Below, piece after piece: positions 32,759 through 50,815 of a DNA stretch of 64,000 nt. Origin of the DNA: Blepharisma stoltei (taxonomy: Eukaryota > Ciliophora > Heterotrichea > Heterotrichida > Blepharismidae). Where the stretch lies: positions 310,001-374,000 of the forward strand of contig CAJZBQ010000022.1 of the NCBI GenBank assembly GCA_914767885.1, read 5' to 3'. The translations under genes and the position numbers were made by a program. Numbering within the stretch: the stretch's first letter is position 1; the number at the start of each line of letters is the position of its first letter. The notes beneath the pieces were generated by a model. It saw only the letters and a list, made by a program, of their open reading frames with translations. It was not told the DNA's origin and did not search any database.

Positions 32759-35448
32759 ATGTATAAAAATGTGGAAGATGCAATTAAAATAGAATCTAAT
32801 CCTGATTTAGAATTATATTTTCAGTGAGCAAGGGCACATGAAATTAGATGAGATAAAATTGAATATCCTGTCCTTTTCCCTCCCGGATATATAGGATCTA
32901 GAGCCATTGCTTCTATAGAGCCTGAAGAATCGATCATCACAGTTCCTAACAATATGCTGATTACTACCAAAATTGCGTTTTTAAGCGAAATAAAACACAT
33001 TTACGAAGAAAATCCAGATTTATTCAGTAAAATCAATCCTCGATACGAAGAGCTTATTTTGATCACTTTTCTAATATGAGAGAAATGCAAGGGATCTAAT
33101 TCTGTTTGGTATGAATTCATTATATCTCAGCCTGTGCAAGTTGAAATCTTACAAGATTGGTCTATTGAAGAAATTCAGCAACTTCAAGATGAAGATTTAG
33201 AATATGAAGTAAAATAAATTTAGTCACAATCACAACTTTCAGCTGAAATAAAGCTGTATTCAGATTGGAAACAAGCAATTGAAAAATACCCTCAATATTT
33301 CCAACCAAACATGCTAGATTATGCAGAATTTAACTGGGCGTATAAGCTCATAGGCACAAGAGCATTCGTAAAATTCGTCCCGCATTGAACTTTGGCACCA
33401 ATAGCAGAGCTTCTTAACCATCATAATACAAGTACTTTTTATTGCTACAATTTTCCTAATGAGATCTCACTCCCCTCCCCCCTTTAAATTGGAACTAAAA
33501 ATTTTGTTCCAATTTAAAGGGGGTTAATTGTTTTTTTTAAAAAAAATATCAATATAAAATGTTTTATAAAAAAATATAAAAATTTAAAAAAAAAAAATTT
33601 CAAAAACTTATCGAATTAGATCTATAAATTTATTTAATAAAGCGCTATTTACTCTTTATCCTTTAAAACAAAGCAAGATATAACTAAATTTTCATTATTA
33701 GTTAATACGCCACTATTAATTGGTATCAAAATTATTTACACAAAAATTATTATTTTTATTGATAAAAAAAAATTAAAAACAAAAAAATTTTTGGGAAATT
33801 TATCGATCAAAGTGCTAATTTTGTTTAAATAAGATGTTATTTATACTCTATCCTTTAAAATAAAGCAAGAAATAAGTAAATTTTGAAATTTTATAAAGAA
33901 TTCCTATTGAAATTTATATCAAAACTATCCAAATAAAAAATATCATTTTTATCAAAAAAAAAAAAATTTTTTTAATAATTTTTAAAAAAAAAAAAAATTA
34001 ATTTTTTTTAAAATTTACCAATTAAGGATAATAAATTTATTTAAATAAGATGCTCTTTATACTTTTTTCTTTAAAAAAGAGCAAGATATTAATAAATTTT
34101 TAATTTTAGTTAAGAAGAAACATTTAACTTATATCAAAACTTTTTAGATAAAAATTATATATAATTTTTTATTATAAAATTAAATTTTGTTCCAATTTAA
34201 AGGGGGGTTAATTTACCAAAAAAGTGGAAATTTTACCGATATTTTTGTTCCAATTTAAAGGGGGGGGAGTCAGAATCATTATCAAGATATAATTACTTTG
34301 AAGAAGATGAAGACAATGATGAAGATTTTGCAGAGAAAATTCCTATTACAACAATAAACTGCAAGCAATTATTGTCTATTAATAAAGATGGAAATGAAAA
34401 TATTGATGAATCATTGAGAATAAAATATGAAAAGCTTATAAAAGAAGCTGAAAAAATTGATGATAATGAAAATGATGGAAGTAAAAAATATATAGAGATG
34501 AGAAAAGAAAGATATCAGCAGCCAAATATATACAACTTTCCTGATGATGGCGCGCAATGCGCCATCATCAGGCCATGTCGGGAGAGGTTCCTCATGGAGG
34601 AATGGTTCCACGTGTGGGAACCCTCCTTTTGGTTCGTGAAAAAAGAGGGTTCCACACGTGGAACCATTCCTCCATGAGGAACCTCTCCCGACATGGCCTG
34701 GTGATGGCGCATTGCGCGCCATCACCAGGAAAGTTGTATACTTTTAATAGAAAATGATGAAAAACAGCTGAAAATTGTTGCAGGGCTTAATGACAGATAT
34801 GAAGCTGGCTCAGAGGTATATATGAGTTACGGAAGAGATTCAAACAAAAGGCTTTTATCTGTCTATGGATTTTCTTTGAAAGATAATAAGTATAATTATG
34901 CAAGAATCAAAGTCAATTTAACTGATCTATCAAGTAATCTGAATCAGATTCAATACATGATAAACTCTAGTCTTGATGGGATTTATGCATTTAAAATCAG
35001 GGAACGTCACTTATGTTTAGGTATTTCATATGCAGATCTTTTAAGAGTTATAAGAGCCCTTAAGTGGAGTAACAAATTCCCAGAAGCGGCTTTTTTCCTT
35101 CCAGCAAGCATTGACTTAGAAATTCAGACATTTGAGTATGCAAAAAATATTCTAAATAGATGAATCTCTCGTTATCCCACAACATATGAGCGTGATTTGG
35201 AGCTTCTTCAAGAAAACCCACCATTAAAACTGTATTTTGCTGTAAAGGATAATTAGTTAGTATATAGAAGTGAAGTCAAAAAAATATTGCTGAAGCAGAT
35301 GCAGTTAATAGACATTATAATGAGACTCCTAATGAAATTAAAAATAGGAGCTGAAATAGAGCAAGCGTTAAATGAAGAACTCGAGAACTCTGAAGATGGA
35401 TTAGGAAACAAAAGAGTTATTGAGGTATATTTAGATATGCTGAAATAA
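32759..35448 (+). CDS. SET-domain protein methyltransferase (SETD3/SETD6/LSMT class), two introns and two inserts
   Basis: 548 aa after removing two 15-nt introns, a family-3 MITE (803 bp) and a palindromic IES (210 bp); UGA = Trp at five sites. SET core: LYFQWARAHEIRWDK and FPPGYIGSRAIASIEP early, FNWAYKLIGTRAF, the cofactor motif IAELLNHHN (family consensus ADMLNH), and EVYMSYGRDSNKRLLSVYGF. The C-terminal half resembles the Rubisco-LSMT substrate-binding domain. Members methylate lysine or histidine (SETD3 on actin). Asp of ADxLNH is replaced by Glu. The substrate is unknown. Confidence 0.88.
33209..33223 (+). other. 15-nt intron (SET gene, 1)
   Basis: GTAAAATAAATTTAG; joins DLEYE to SQSQLS and removes TAA and TAG. 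Confidence 0.9.
33467..34272. mobile_element. MITE family 3 (~800 bp), unit CCCTTTAAATTGGAAC, in SET gene
   Basis: TCA is duplicated at 33467-33469 and 34270-34272. Deleting 803 bp joins PNEIS to ESLSRYNYFEEDED in frame; no TA pair near the ends does so. The left end is a hairpin of two units, and the right end has two inverted units about 60 bp apart. The interior contains two or three imperfect tandem blocks (AAAAGCAAGATAT-type, near 33660, 33860 and 34080). Confidence 0.85.
34529..34738. mobile_element. Palindromic IES (210 bp)
   Basis: The ends TATACAACTTTCCTG(A/G)TGA are mirrored at 34715-34740. Arms of about 90 bp are nearly identical and GC-rich (GCGCGCAATGCGCC, GTCGGGAGAGGTTCCTCATG), with a short loop near 34622-34645. 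TA borders; deletion gives QQPNILLIENDEK. Several overlapping ORFs in it on both strands are artefacts of the palindrome. Confidence 0.88.
35242..35256 (+). other. 15-nt intron (SET gene, 2)
   Basis: GTAAAGGATAATTAG; joins LKLYFA to LVYRSEVKK. Confidence 0.9.
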
Positions 35449-35853
35449 TTAGACAAAAACATAGGCATAATAGATCTTTTAACTATATTAATAACTCTCC
35501 TTTATTATCGAACAAGACTTTTTGGCTCGAGGGAGTAATATGTTTTTCGCTGAAGTTTAAATTCATATAGCATTTAATCCTTATTTGTAAAGGAAAATTA
35601 ATTTATAAAATTTAGGCTAAGATGAAGTTGTATAGTACCTAATTTAATTAGCTGAACCTCAAAATACTTCATTCCAAGAACTCTATTTAAAAACACTTTA
35701 CTTGCTAATAAAGAAATTTAAAGTCTTAAAAAAAGGTTTTTGAATCATTTTGCTCTAATTAATTTAATTAAGGATAAGAAAATTTTTTTAGGCATCCCAT
35801 AAAAGAAGCTTTAAAACTTATTATACAAATTTGCTTTACTCCTCTATTTATAA
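35449..35853. other. Intergenic spacer
   Basis: About 400 bp, AT-rich; nothing recognised. Confidence 0.45.
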
Positions 35854-42942
<7,089 letters not shown>

Positions 42943-43007
42943 ATAATTTAGGTAAATAATTTATTTCAGGAATTTTAATTTTATAATAAGAAAAATGCTA
43001 ATATTTA

Positions 43008-44928
43008 TTAAACATCCTTTTTTTGCCCATTTTCCGTAAGTCTTCGATACTCTTCTTTGAGAGCAGCAATCGTCTGCTCATTTTTATAAGTATTAAATGC
43101 AATTTCAGAAATCTGCCTCTTGATATTATCCAAATCTCTTTTGAATTGGAATCTGAGAGAAAAGCTTGGGTCAGTTTCATCAGCAGTCTGAACTCCTTGA
43201 GAAATCATGTCAGCTGAAAACTGAGTCCCAGAATCCAGCTCTATATTCATCCCTTTTTCTTGTCCACTGTCTTCACATGTCGTCTCTGAGCTTATCTCTT
43301 TCCTTTTCTTATATTTTTTCTTAGGAATGGTTTGATCTTGAAACGAACCAACAACCAAGCCTGTAATGAAATCATTCTCTTCTGATGTCAAGTCACATGT
43401 TTTTATTTGAAGCCACATCCAAGAATGAAGCTTAATTTCATCTAAATTTGTATACCCAGTGCAAAGGTCAACTGGGAACTCAACATACTGCCCATCGGTG
43501 GTATTCCCTTTAAAAGCCCATTTACACGACAAAAACCCTACATTGAACACTGAAACTGGTGCTCTACACTCTCTACAGACACAACTTTGAGCTTCGTTTA
43601 GGTATTCAAATGTCCCTCCATTGCCTAAATACACAAACTCTTTGGCTTTCAAAAGGGAGCAGGAAGGGTTTGTGCATTTTATCTCAAAATAGCAGCCAGC
43701 ACTGATTGGCTGTTTTTGAGTAATTTTTAAGGAGGAATTAGATTTTACCTCATCAAAGGTTAGGTTAGGCCATTAAAATATCGTTAACCATATTGGTTAC
43801 GCAGTTACCAAAGACCTCCCCGTACAGGAGGTTTAGCCATTTTTTGACTCCAGTCCAGAGAGTCTTTGCAAAGGTTGATGCCACTTCCTGGAACCTTCTG
43901 TCTCCTCCTTGCGGCTTCAGTCTTGATTGGAGTTGCTTGACTACATGAATCAACTCCTAGAAGGTATAGGGTGTCAAAGTGTCTTTCTTCAACAGCTATA
44001 GGAAAAAGGCTATTCCCTATTGCCTGAGCCGACACCCCAGTTTTTCACTAGAGTAATGCCAATGAGTACTCGGTTCCAAAGGATGCTATTAAGCACCTCC
44101 ATTTCAATCACAGGAAAGCAGCCAAAACCGATCAGATATGCACATCTCTTGATCCTGCACTTGATTCTTGACTCGGGGTCGATCTCAGTTCGCTGTGCCC
44201 ATAAGGTAGACCTCTGCGCCAAGAGGGCAGGCTAGCAAGTACCGCCATTTTAATATGCATACTTCATCAAAGGTAATTTCTATATTGTGGTCCGCAATAA
44301 AATTCTCCTTTTTGGAATTCACAGTATCTTTAATGCTGATACAACTTCTGATGAAGGAGATAAAATGTCGGGTTTTTTGGTCCTCATCACCAGCCTCAAG
44401 AGAAGGCTCATAAATGCTAAGTCAATGGCTCATAGTTTCTCGGAAGATGGATTTAGACAGAAGTCTATCAAGAAACTCATAAGACATCGATTTAAAGCGC
44501 TCATCGGAATAGACATTGTCTGGGTTCAAGGTCTTAATCCAGTTCCAGAATTTAATTTCCTTCGGATCTGTTCGCATTTGCTTGGCATTCCATGCGAAAA
44601 AGTTCCTGAGGATCTTTTTCCTTTGGTGTTCTTTCTCCTTTGGCCCTACTTTTGAGAGCAGAGTTTTCTCCATAAGTCTTTTCTCCTGCCTATATGAAAA
44701 TTACGCTTGGATTTTATTTCGAGGACACGAACGATAGTAATGCCCCAAGTTCGAGAGCTCCGCCTCGGTCTTAATTTGGAATTCTGACGAAATTTCTTTG
44801 GTTTTTTCGTCCTTAACCACAGTCATGGCTGCTTGAGAATTTGCTCCAATCATATTTATATGTCGTAATTTTCGCCAGTCACTGGCTATTAACTTAAGGG
44901 ATTTAAATTGGATTTTAATTGTTTGCAA
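43008..44928 (-). CDS. Unrecognised protein with Cys-rich middle region, one intron and one retroelement-like insert
   Basis: 463 aa after removing a 15-nt intron (44690-44704) and 514 bp (43746-44259); one UGA = Trp. Helical N-terminal half (KEKEHQRKKILRNFFAWNAK; DERFKSMSYEFLDRLLSKSI). The middle has Cys clusters CYFEIKCTNPSC and CVCRECRAP, consistent with a zinc-binding fold. A basic stretch PKKKYKKRKE could be a nuclear signal. The last ~60 residues are coiled coil. No family recognised. Its stop lies 65 bp from the PRPF8 stop (convergent genes). Confidence 0.78.
43746..44274 (-). mobile_element. Retroelement-like insert C (499 bp) with 15-bp target duplication
   Basis: TAC(C/T)TCATCAAAGGT is at 43746-43760 and 44260-44274 (one mismatch). 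On the minus strand the element starts GCATATTAAAATGGCGG and ends in CCTAACCTAACC, a simple-repeat tail. Deletion of 514 bp restores NIEITFDEVKSNSSLK. The start resembles inserts A, B and E1 but the body differs. Confidence 0.82.
44690..44704 (-). other. 15-nt intron
   Basis: GTAATTTTCATATAG on the minus strand; joins RNKIQA to QEKRLMEK. Confidence 0.9.
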
Positions 44929-46390
44929 TTCTTTGAAGAAAAATTAAGAAAATAAGTGCTTGGAAATAAAATAAAAAATACATTAGGCTTAAATTATTAT
45001 ATGTAAAAAATCTAATTATGGAACAAAAAAAGAATAAAGCGGTTACGGTATTTTTGAAGTGATTATAGATCAAAAAGCTAAGTATTTAGAATAAATAAAT
45101 ATTTGTTCCATAAGGTTTTATATATAATTATTCAGAATTTCAAAAATTTTTGATTTGATAGTTCTGCTTTATCTACTATCTACGTAATTAAAAGCCTTAT
45201 AAGATCTACATTAGTCTAATCTATCAAAAGCTCTTTAAGAGCATTATTCAATAGTTTAAAAGAAGCATCTATTTAAATGCTAGAGATTGCAATAGCCATA
45301 ACTAATCCATATTGTTTTGCTATGCTCTTCATATATTTTTGAAACTCTCATAAGACAATACAGAATTTTAATTTAAATTTTATATGAATTGAAGTATAAT
45401 GGAGATATAGTCATCAATTTGAAGCCAATTATTCTAATTTAAAGAAATAGCTTAAGTATCGGTTAATTTTCCTAAATTTATACTAATAAGCTCCATCCCT
45501 TTTTAAAATTAATTGAAAAGAATTTTTAAATATAAAAACCTCTTCAAGTTAAACTTACTAATAAAATTATGTTTAATAAAGAATAGTTTTTATTTAAGAT
45601 GAGTTATTAATATTCTCCGTCTATTTCAACTTTTCAGAAAGTATATAATTAATAAAAATTTATGATAATTAAAATACCAATTCGAATTAAATGCAACTAT
45701 TATGATATTAAGAATAAATATAAAGTATATGCAATTTAATTAATTATTATGAATTTTAAAAAGGATTAAAATCTTATAATGCCAAAAATTTAAGATTACT
45801 TTATCAACAAATTTATAAGGTTAAAGTGAAGGCATTCAGATACTAATCTCTGGTATTTGCACATTATTAAATTTATAAAATTTCAATGGTTTAATCATTT
45901 TGATCTTTTCATCATGATCCACATTTTTCAAAATATTATAATATTTTTGATTTAATATACTAATAGATAGATAGCAATGAGTCTTAAAGTCTTTTTCTAT
46001 ATTATTTTGTTAATCTTATACCAATAATTCGCAAATATATTAAAAAGTAATCTTGTCTGATATTTTAATAAAAGCTAAATATCTATTTGATTAATAGTTT
46101 ATAAATGTTAGATAATAATTGTGAAGTCATTTTAGGATTATTTAAGAAAATCATCATCTCTTGTGCCTCAAATTTTTATACTATTTTCTCAAATCTTTTA
46201 ATATTAAGAATAATGACGTATAAATGCCTATAATAGATATCAGATATTAATTTTTCTTTTAAAAATAAACTTTAATCCTATCATTTATCATCAATTTTTT
46301 ACCTATTCACTATCTATTTGATCTTATTAGCATCCACCTTTCTTGCCAAATTATTTTTTAATCATCCAAAATCCTCTTTATTTAGATTAT
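44929..46390. other. Large AT-rich intergenic region
   Basis: About 1.46 kb with no credible coding region. A short inverted-repeat element lies near 45016-45113 (TTATGGAACAAA at one end, TTTGTTCCATAA at the other), which could be a small IES or MITE. The rest shows nothing recognisable. Confidence 0.5.
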
Positions 46391-48566
46391 ATGGCGTCTT
46401 TTCTCAGACATCAAACAGCATTATCTCCAAGTGCCCGTGGCAGTATCCGCTCAGGAGCTTCAGGCAGACACCATTCAAAGACTCTCCAATCTGCCCCTCA
46501 CGGTAGTTCTGCTTTTTCTCGTATTTTTAGTGCAAAAAATATAACAAGCAACATTTTACCAAATTTCATGGTTTCAGATCAAACAAAGAAAGGCCTGACT
46601 GAAGAAGAGCTTCAGAAGTTTAACCTAATGAACGCTATGTATTCAAACCCTCAAGAATCATTATCAAGGACGCAAGTAATTTTCGAATCTCGGGAATCTC
46701 TAGGCAGATGTGCAACTGAAGGCGATCTTACTTCCCAATAATAAGGAAATTCTCGCTTATGTGGGTTTAGTATATAAATTTCCAAATAGTAAATTTTATA
46801 TGATATAATTTTTTAACTAAATTTCTTATGGCCGTTATACGCGCCATTTTCATAGAAATTTCAAATTATGAATTTGACGCACTAAAATCTGCGTTTTGAA
46901 ACGTATATTAGGTTTCCGCATACCAAATTCAAAATTCAAAATGACACGCATATGCATGATAAGAAATAAATGCAACGCATTATAACTTTTATAGGGAGTA
47001 AATGTCCAATATTTTCATTTTCAACCTCCATTAATAAGATAATATAAAATTTACAATTTGAAAATTTCACTCAAAAAGCACCTATGATAAACAAGAATTT
47101 GCTTATTACTCGGGAGAGTTAAAGCAGATCTCCTAGCTCCAGAACCAGCCCAACGACAAAGTTTACCTATTAATAATCGATTAAAGATAAGCACAGAAAA
47201 AATTGAAGAAATCAAAAAAATTGAAAAGGTTACTAGGGATATTTTTAACCCTACCCTTAAGCCCAGCGAAACTATATTGTCGATAAGGAAAAGAGAGCTA
47301 AAGAGAGAGGACCTTGTTAAACTTAAAGAAGGCGTTGATTTACCTGAATGCATTGTGGATTGCTATTTATCTATTCTTAAACACACAAATAGCTTGAGAA
47401 TTAGATATACTCCAGGCGCTTTAAGGGTGCTAATTGCGAGCGCTAGTTTTAGCTCGATGGTATTTTTGAAAGGAAGAGAAATAGCACAGCCTAAATCAAT
47501 GGAGAAATAAATTGGTGACGTTACATAAATTCGAATCCGAGGCACACTCTTTATGGAACTTTTAAAGACCCATTCTGATTAAGCTTAAAGAAGGGTCTCT
47601 ACTCCGTTTGGAATTAGGCCTTGGAAAGGCCATTCAGGTTGGAAATCAAAAAGTTCACCTTTGGAGTCAGGGTAGTCTACTGATAGAGGGTGCTATCATA
47701 ACAATTAAACTTAACTTAAATCAAACGTGTTTAAATACGATTTTTTATTGTTTCCAATCTTTGTAGGGTACTGAACACTTTTGATAGTGGATATGAAAAG
47801 AATGACAGTAAAGTATTATGAATATTAGCCTTAATCAACTTAATCTTTGCGTCTAGACTTTTAAAATTATATATAATTACAGGGTTTTCCCCTATATAGC
47901 CCTTACAGGGCTATAAAAAGCAAAGGCCTATATTCTTTTTTTATATAATAAAAAGTATTATGATCCAGTTAAGGAGCATAAAACAGTTTCCATTGTAATG
48001 ACAAGGCTAACAAAATTCATTCAAAAAGCAGCGCCACGAGAGGACCAAAGAGTAAACACTAATTTTCAATTTATCCCAACACCAGTGCCAAATATCCATT
48101 TTACAGACAGCGGAGTATTTGTTTGCACCGAAGCAGAAAATATTGCATGCGGGAAAAATAATAAGGTTACTAACTCCCCCCTCCGTGAGTGAACAAAACC
48201 ATTGGAAAAATCGTTATTTTTTGCCCAAAAAAACCACCCTCAGTGAACAAAAATTTTTTATGGAAAAAATATTTGATATATAAGTGATAATTAGTATAGC
48301 CCGATCTATAGCCGGGAACGGGCTATATATGAATTCTCGAGCTAATTCTGTTTATTTTTTAAACAAATTGCGCTTTAAAACATAAATTTTAAATATTTGA
48401 TTTCCAATTTTTATAGAAGTGAGTTTTTTTATAAAAAAAGAAAATTAACCCCCTCCTTGAGTGAACAAAATTTTTTTGTTCACTCACGGAGGGGGGGAGT
48501 AAAGAATCAACAGATAATTATAGGAAAGATATGCTAGCAGCGCTAGTAAAAGCATCAAGCATATAA
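46391..48566 (+). CDS. Ulp1-like (C48) protein with altered catalytic residues, four inserts
   Basis: 362 aa after removing 391, 225, 142 and 329 bp; each join is supported by alignment to the neighbour gene at 48795. The N-terminal ~120 residues are Ser/Arg-rich. The C-terminal ~200 residues resemble a Ulp1/SENP fold: IVDCYLSILKHTNSLRIRYT, FPIFVGYWTLLIVD (His of the usual HW is Tyr), KYYDPVKEH (Asp kept), and FTDSGVFVCTEAEN (the nucleophile position of DCG is Ser). So it is probably not a cysteine protease; SUMO binding without cleavage is possible. ATG at 46391 was chosen; an upstream ATG at 46343 is in frame. Confidence 0.8.
46729..47119. other. IES in Ulp1-like gene (391 bp)
   Basis: TA borders (46729-46730; 47120-47121); deletion gives EGDLKADLLAPEPAQRQ. 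Contains a stretch rich in TACGC/GCGC-type dinucleotides and imperfect inverted pieces (CAAATTATGAATTTG). Borders are less certain than others because the neighbour gene diverges here. Confidence 0.65.
47492..47724. mobile_element. Retroelement-like insert (217 bp) with 8-bp duplication
   Basis: TAAATCAA is at 47492-47499 and 47717-47724. Deleting 225 bp gives AQPKSNVFKYDFLLFP, which aligns without gaps to SQPEPKIFKHDFLIFP of the neighbour gene. It contains ATTCGAATCCGAGG, a pol III B-box-like string. Confidence 0.75.
47810..47963. mobile_element. Short insert (130 bp) with 12-bp target duplication
   Basis: AAAGTATTATGA is at 47810-47821 and 47952-47963. Deleting 142 bp gives VKYYDPVKEHKTVSI, matching VKYCDPAKEHRSISV in the neighbour gene. 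The interior has a small hairpin (TATAGCCCTTACAGGGCTATA). Confidence 0.78.
48171..48502. mobile_element. MITE family 1 in Ulp1-like gene
   Basis: TAA is duplicated at the borders. Deleting 48171-48499 gives KVTKESTDNYRKDMLAALVKAS, matching the neighbour gene (RETGDNYRKSMLLSLVKAS). Two direct units at the left end (the second shortened), a unit-unit hairpin at the right end. Confidence 0.9.
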
Positions 48567-48794
48567 TGAATGAAAGTATGTTATTTAATCAAACTATGCA
48601 AATAATAATTTTTAAAAGTAAAAATGAACTATTTGGGTTAGGAAACAAATTAAAAGTAAAACTCTTAAAAGTTACAGCAAAATATAAAAATTTGATAATT
48701 CGTATAAAAAATCCTATTTTGATTGTTAACTATGTAGATATATCCATTAAAAAATGATGGAGAATCATTTAAGATATCAATAAACATATATTTC

Positions 48795-50727
48795 ATGGAA
48801 AGAAAATTTCATGAAGGGCAGTTAGTCTGGGCAAAAGTTGAAAGCCATCCTTGGTGGCCTGCAATCGTAAATTTTATTAAAGATTGATAGCATAGAAGAA
48901 AATAATCCTTCTGAGTTCGATGAAGTGCAAGAATTGAAAGGTACTATCACCGTCAATTTAATAGGCGAAAACAAATAGTAATTTATATGCAGCGCACACC
49001 TGTCTCCTGCAGAAATTGCTGATTATGAAGAAGCATATCGATTGCATTCCAATGCAAATGATGAGGTAAGGATTACCTAGAAACTTAAAAATTGTATCAT
49101 AATTGCTAATAAATTTTTGGCAAAAGAAATTGACATCGCAAACCTTGAAGAAGTCAATACAAATTTGATTGCATTTTTACAGAAAAAGAAAGGGACACAA
49201 GAAGCGAGAGATCACGCGATTTCAGACGATGAAATCAAAAGAGTTGTAAAAGAAATAAATAAACATTTAGACTCAAAAATAGCACTTAATGAACGGACAA
49301 CAGATCTCAGTGGGCTATGTAGTAATTCTGATGCAATTAGACATAAACTTGAAGAATTCATGAAGCTTCTCACAATTTTTATTGACCATGCAGAGTCCAC
49401 TTCACACTTTTTACCGGCCCTTGAGCTTTGCAACTGTCTATCATTTATTGTCCAAATAATCCCTGACTCTTCACTATTAGAGGCTTCAAAAATCTTAAAA
49501 TGCATTAAAACCTTTAAGAACAAACTCAAAGAAAGCTCAAATAGTCTTCTTAAATTTGTTTCACATATATGCCACAAACTTTATTTATTTTGGAAAAAAA
49601 GCTTAATTAATGCAAGTATTAAAAGCCTAGTTACTTCAGATAGGCAACAAATAAATAGACCAGATGAACAAGAAGCTTCATGGTCTTCTAGAAATTCAGC
49701 TTTTTCATCAAATTCCCATCAGGGACAAACGAAGAAAGTGCTTACTGGAGAGGACGTGAGAAAGTTTAATATGATGAACTCACTTAATGCAAATTCTCAA
49801 GAGCTTTTGAGAAGATATAAGTCTGGCACAAGCCCTTTGGCTGCTGCTTCACGTTTCCCTATGAGTCCAAGAGGGGAAAGAAAACCAAAAACAATGCCAT
49901 TTACAGAGTCTCCTAGAAATAGTCTGGGTGATGCAAGATTTCTCAATTCCAGTTATTCTGATAAGCAGCTATTGCGACCCTCCAGTCCGAAAAGCTACAC
50001 ACGACAAAATGATCCCAGCTCTCCAAATGACATGATTTTAGTAATAGAATCAGACTCCCCAGAAGAAAACAAAAGGATTGAAGGAGTTGATAGAACCCAC
50101 GATACCTCACAAATCCAAGAAGCACTATTAGCAATTCGCAAAAGGGAGTTAAAACGAGATGATCTCTCAAGATTGAGGGAGGGACAAGAATTGCCTGAAA
50201 GTTTAGTAGACTGCTACTTATCAATACTTAAGCATACCAACAGCTTAAGAGTCAGATATACTCCAGGTGCACCAAAAATTATGATTGCAAGTTCGAGCAT
50301 AAGTAAAATGATTTTTATGAAAGGAAAAGAAATTTCTCAGCCAGAGCCAAAAATATTTAAGCATGATTTTTTAATATTTCCAATTAACACAGGCTATTGG
50401 ACACTACTGATTGTTGATTTGAAAAATGTGGTCGTTAAATACTGTGATCCTGCTAAAGAGCATAGATCGATCTCAGTGCTAATAGGGAAATTGGCGAGAT
50501 TTATACAGAAAGCGACTCCAAAAGATTTGCCTAAGGTAAATACTAATTATCAGTTTGTGGCCACACCAGTGCCTGATATCAATAGAGATGACACTGGAAT
50601 TTATATTTGCAATGAAGTCGAAAATCTAGCTTGTGGAAAGCAAAATATAATAAATAGAGAAACGGGTGATAATTATAGAAAAAGCATGCTTCTTTCGCTT
50701 GTTAAAGCTTCAGGAGCAGGCGTATAA
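48795..50727 (+). CDS. PWWP + TFIIS-N-like + Ulp1-like chimeric protein
   Basis: 628 aa after removing three introns (16, 15, 15 nt); no inserts. Residues ~1-90 are a PWWP-type domain (GQLVWAKVESHPWWPAI), a reader of methylated histone tails and DNA. Residues ~130-280 are a helical bundle resembling the TFIIS N-terminal/LEDGF type. A Ser-rich linker follows, then from ~410 a Ulp1-like domain: FPINTGYWTLLIVD (His to Tyr), KYCDPAKEH and RDDTGIYICNEVEN (nucleophile Cys to Thr). The N-terminal half is paralogous to the next gene and the C-terminal half to the previous gene. Confidence 0.85.
48867..48882 (+). other. 16-nt intron (PWWP-Ulp1-like gene, 1)
   Basis: GTAAATTTTATTAAAG; within the PWWP domain, at the same position as the first intron of the next gene. 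Confidence 0.85.
48978..48992 (+). other. 15-nt intron (PWWP-Ulp1-like gene, 2)
   Basis: GTAATTTATATGCAG; joins IGENKY to AHLSPAEIADYEE, position shared with the next gene. Confidence 0.9.
49066..49080 (+). other. 15-nt intron (PWWP-Ulp1-like gene, 3)
   Basis: GTAAGGATTACCTAG; joins SNANDE to KLKNCIIIANKF, position shared with the next gene. Confidence 0.9.
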
Positions 50728-50815
50728 GCAGAAAAGTGGCTATTAAGTATTTTTATTTATTTTTAAGATAATAGTGTCCCAGGTTAAAAATGATGAGTTA
50801 ATATAGATTCTTAAA

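Noticed and set aside
34411-34757. Several overlapping ORFs on both strands with similar peptides
   Set aside because: They arise because the 210-bp palindromic IES reads the same on both strands.
43765-44235. Short ORFs on both strands
   Set aside because: They lie inside retroelement-like insert C.
47528-47545. Possible tRNA gene around a B-box-like string
   Set aside because: No cloverleaf could be folded around it by eye; the string sits in an insert with a target duplication, so a SINE promoter remnant is likelier.
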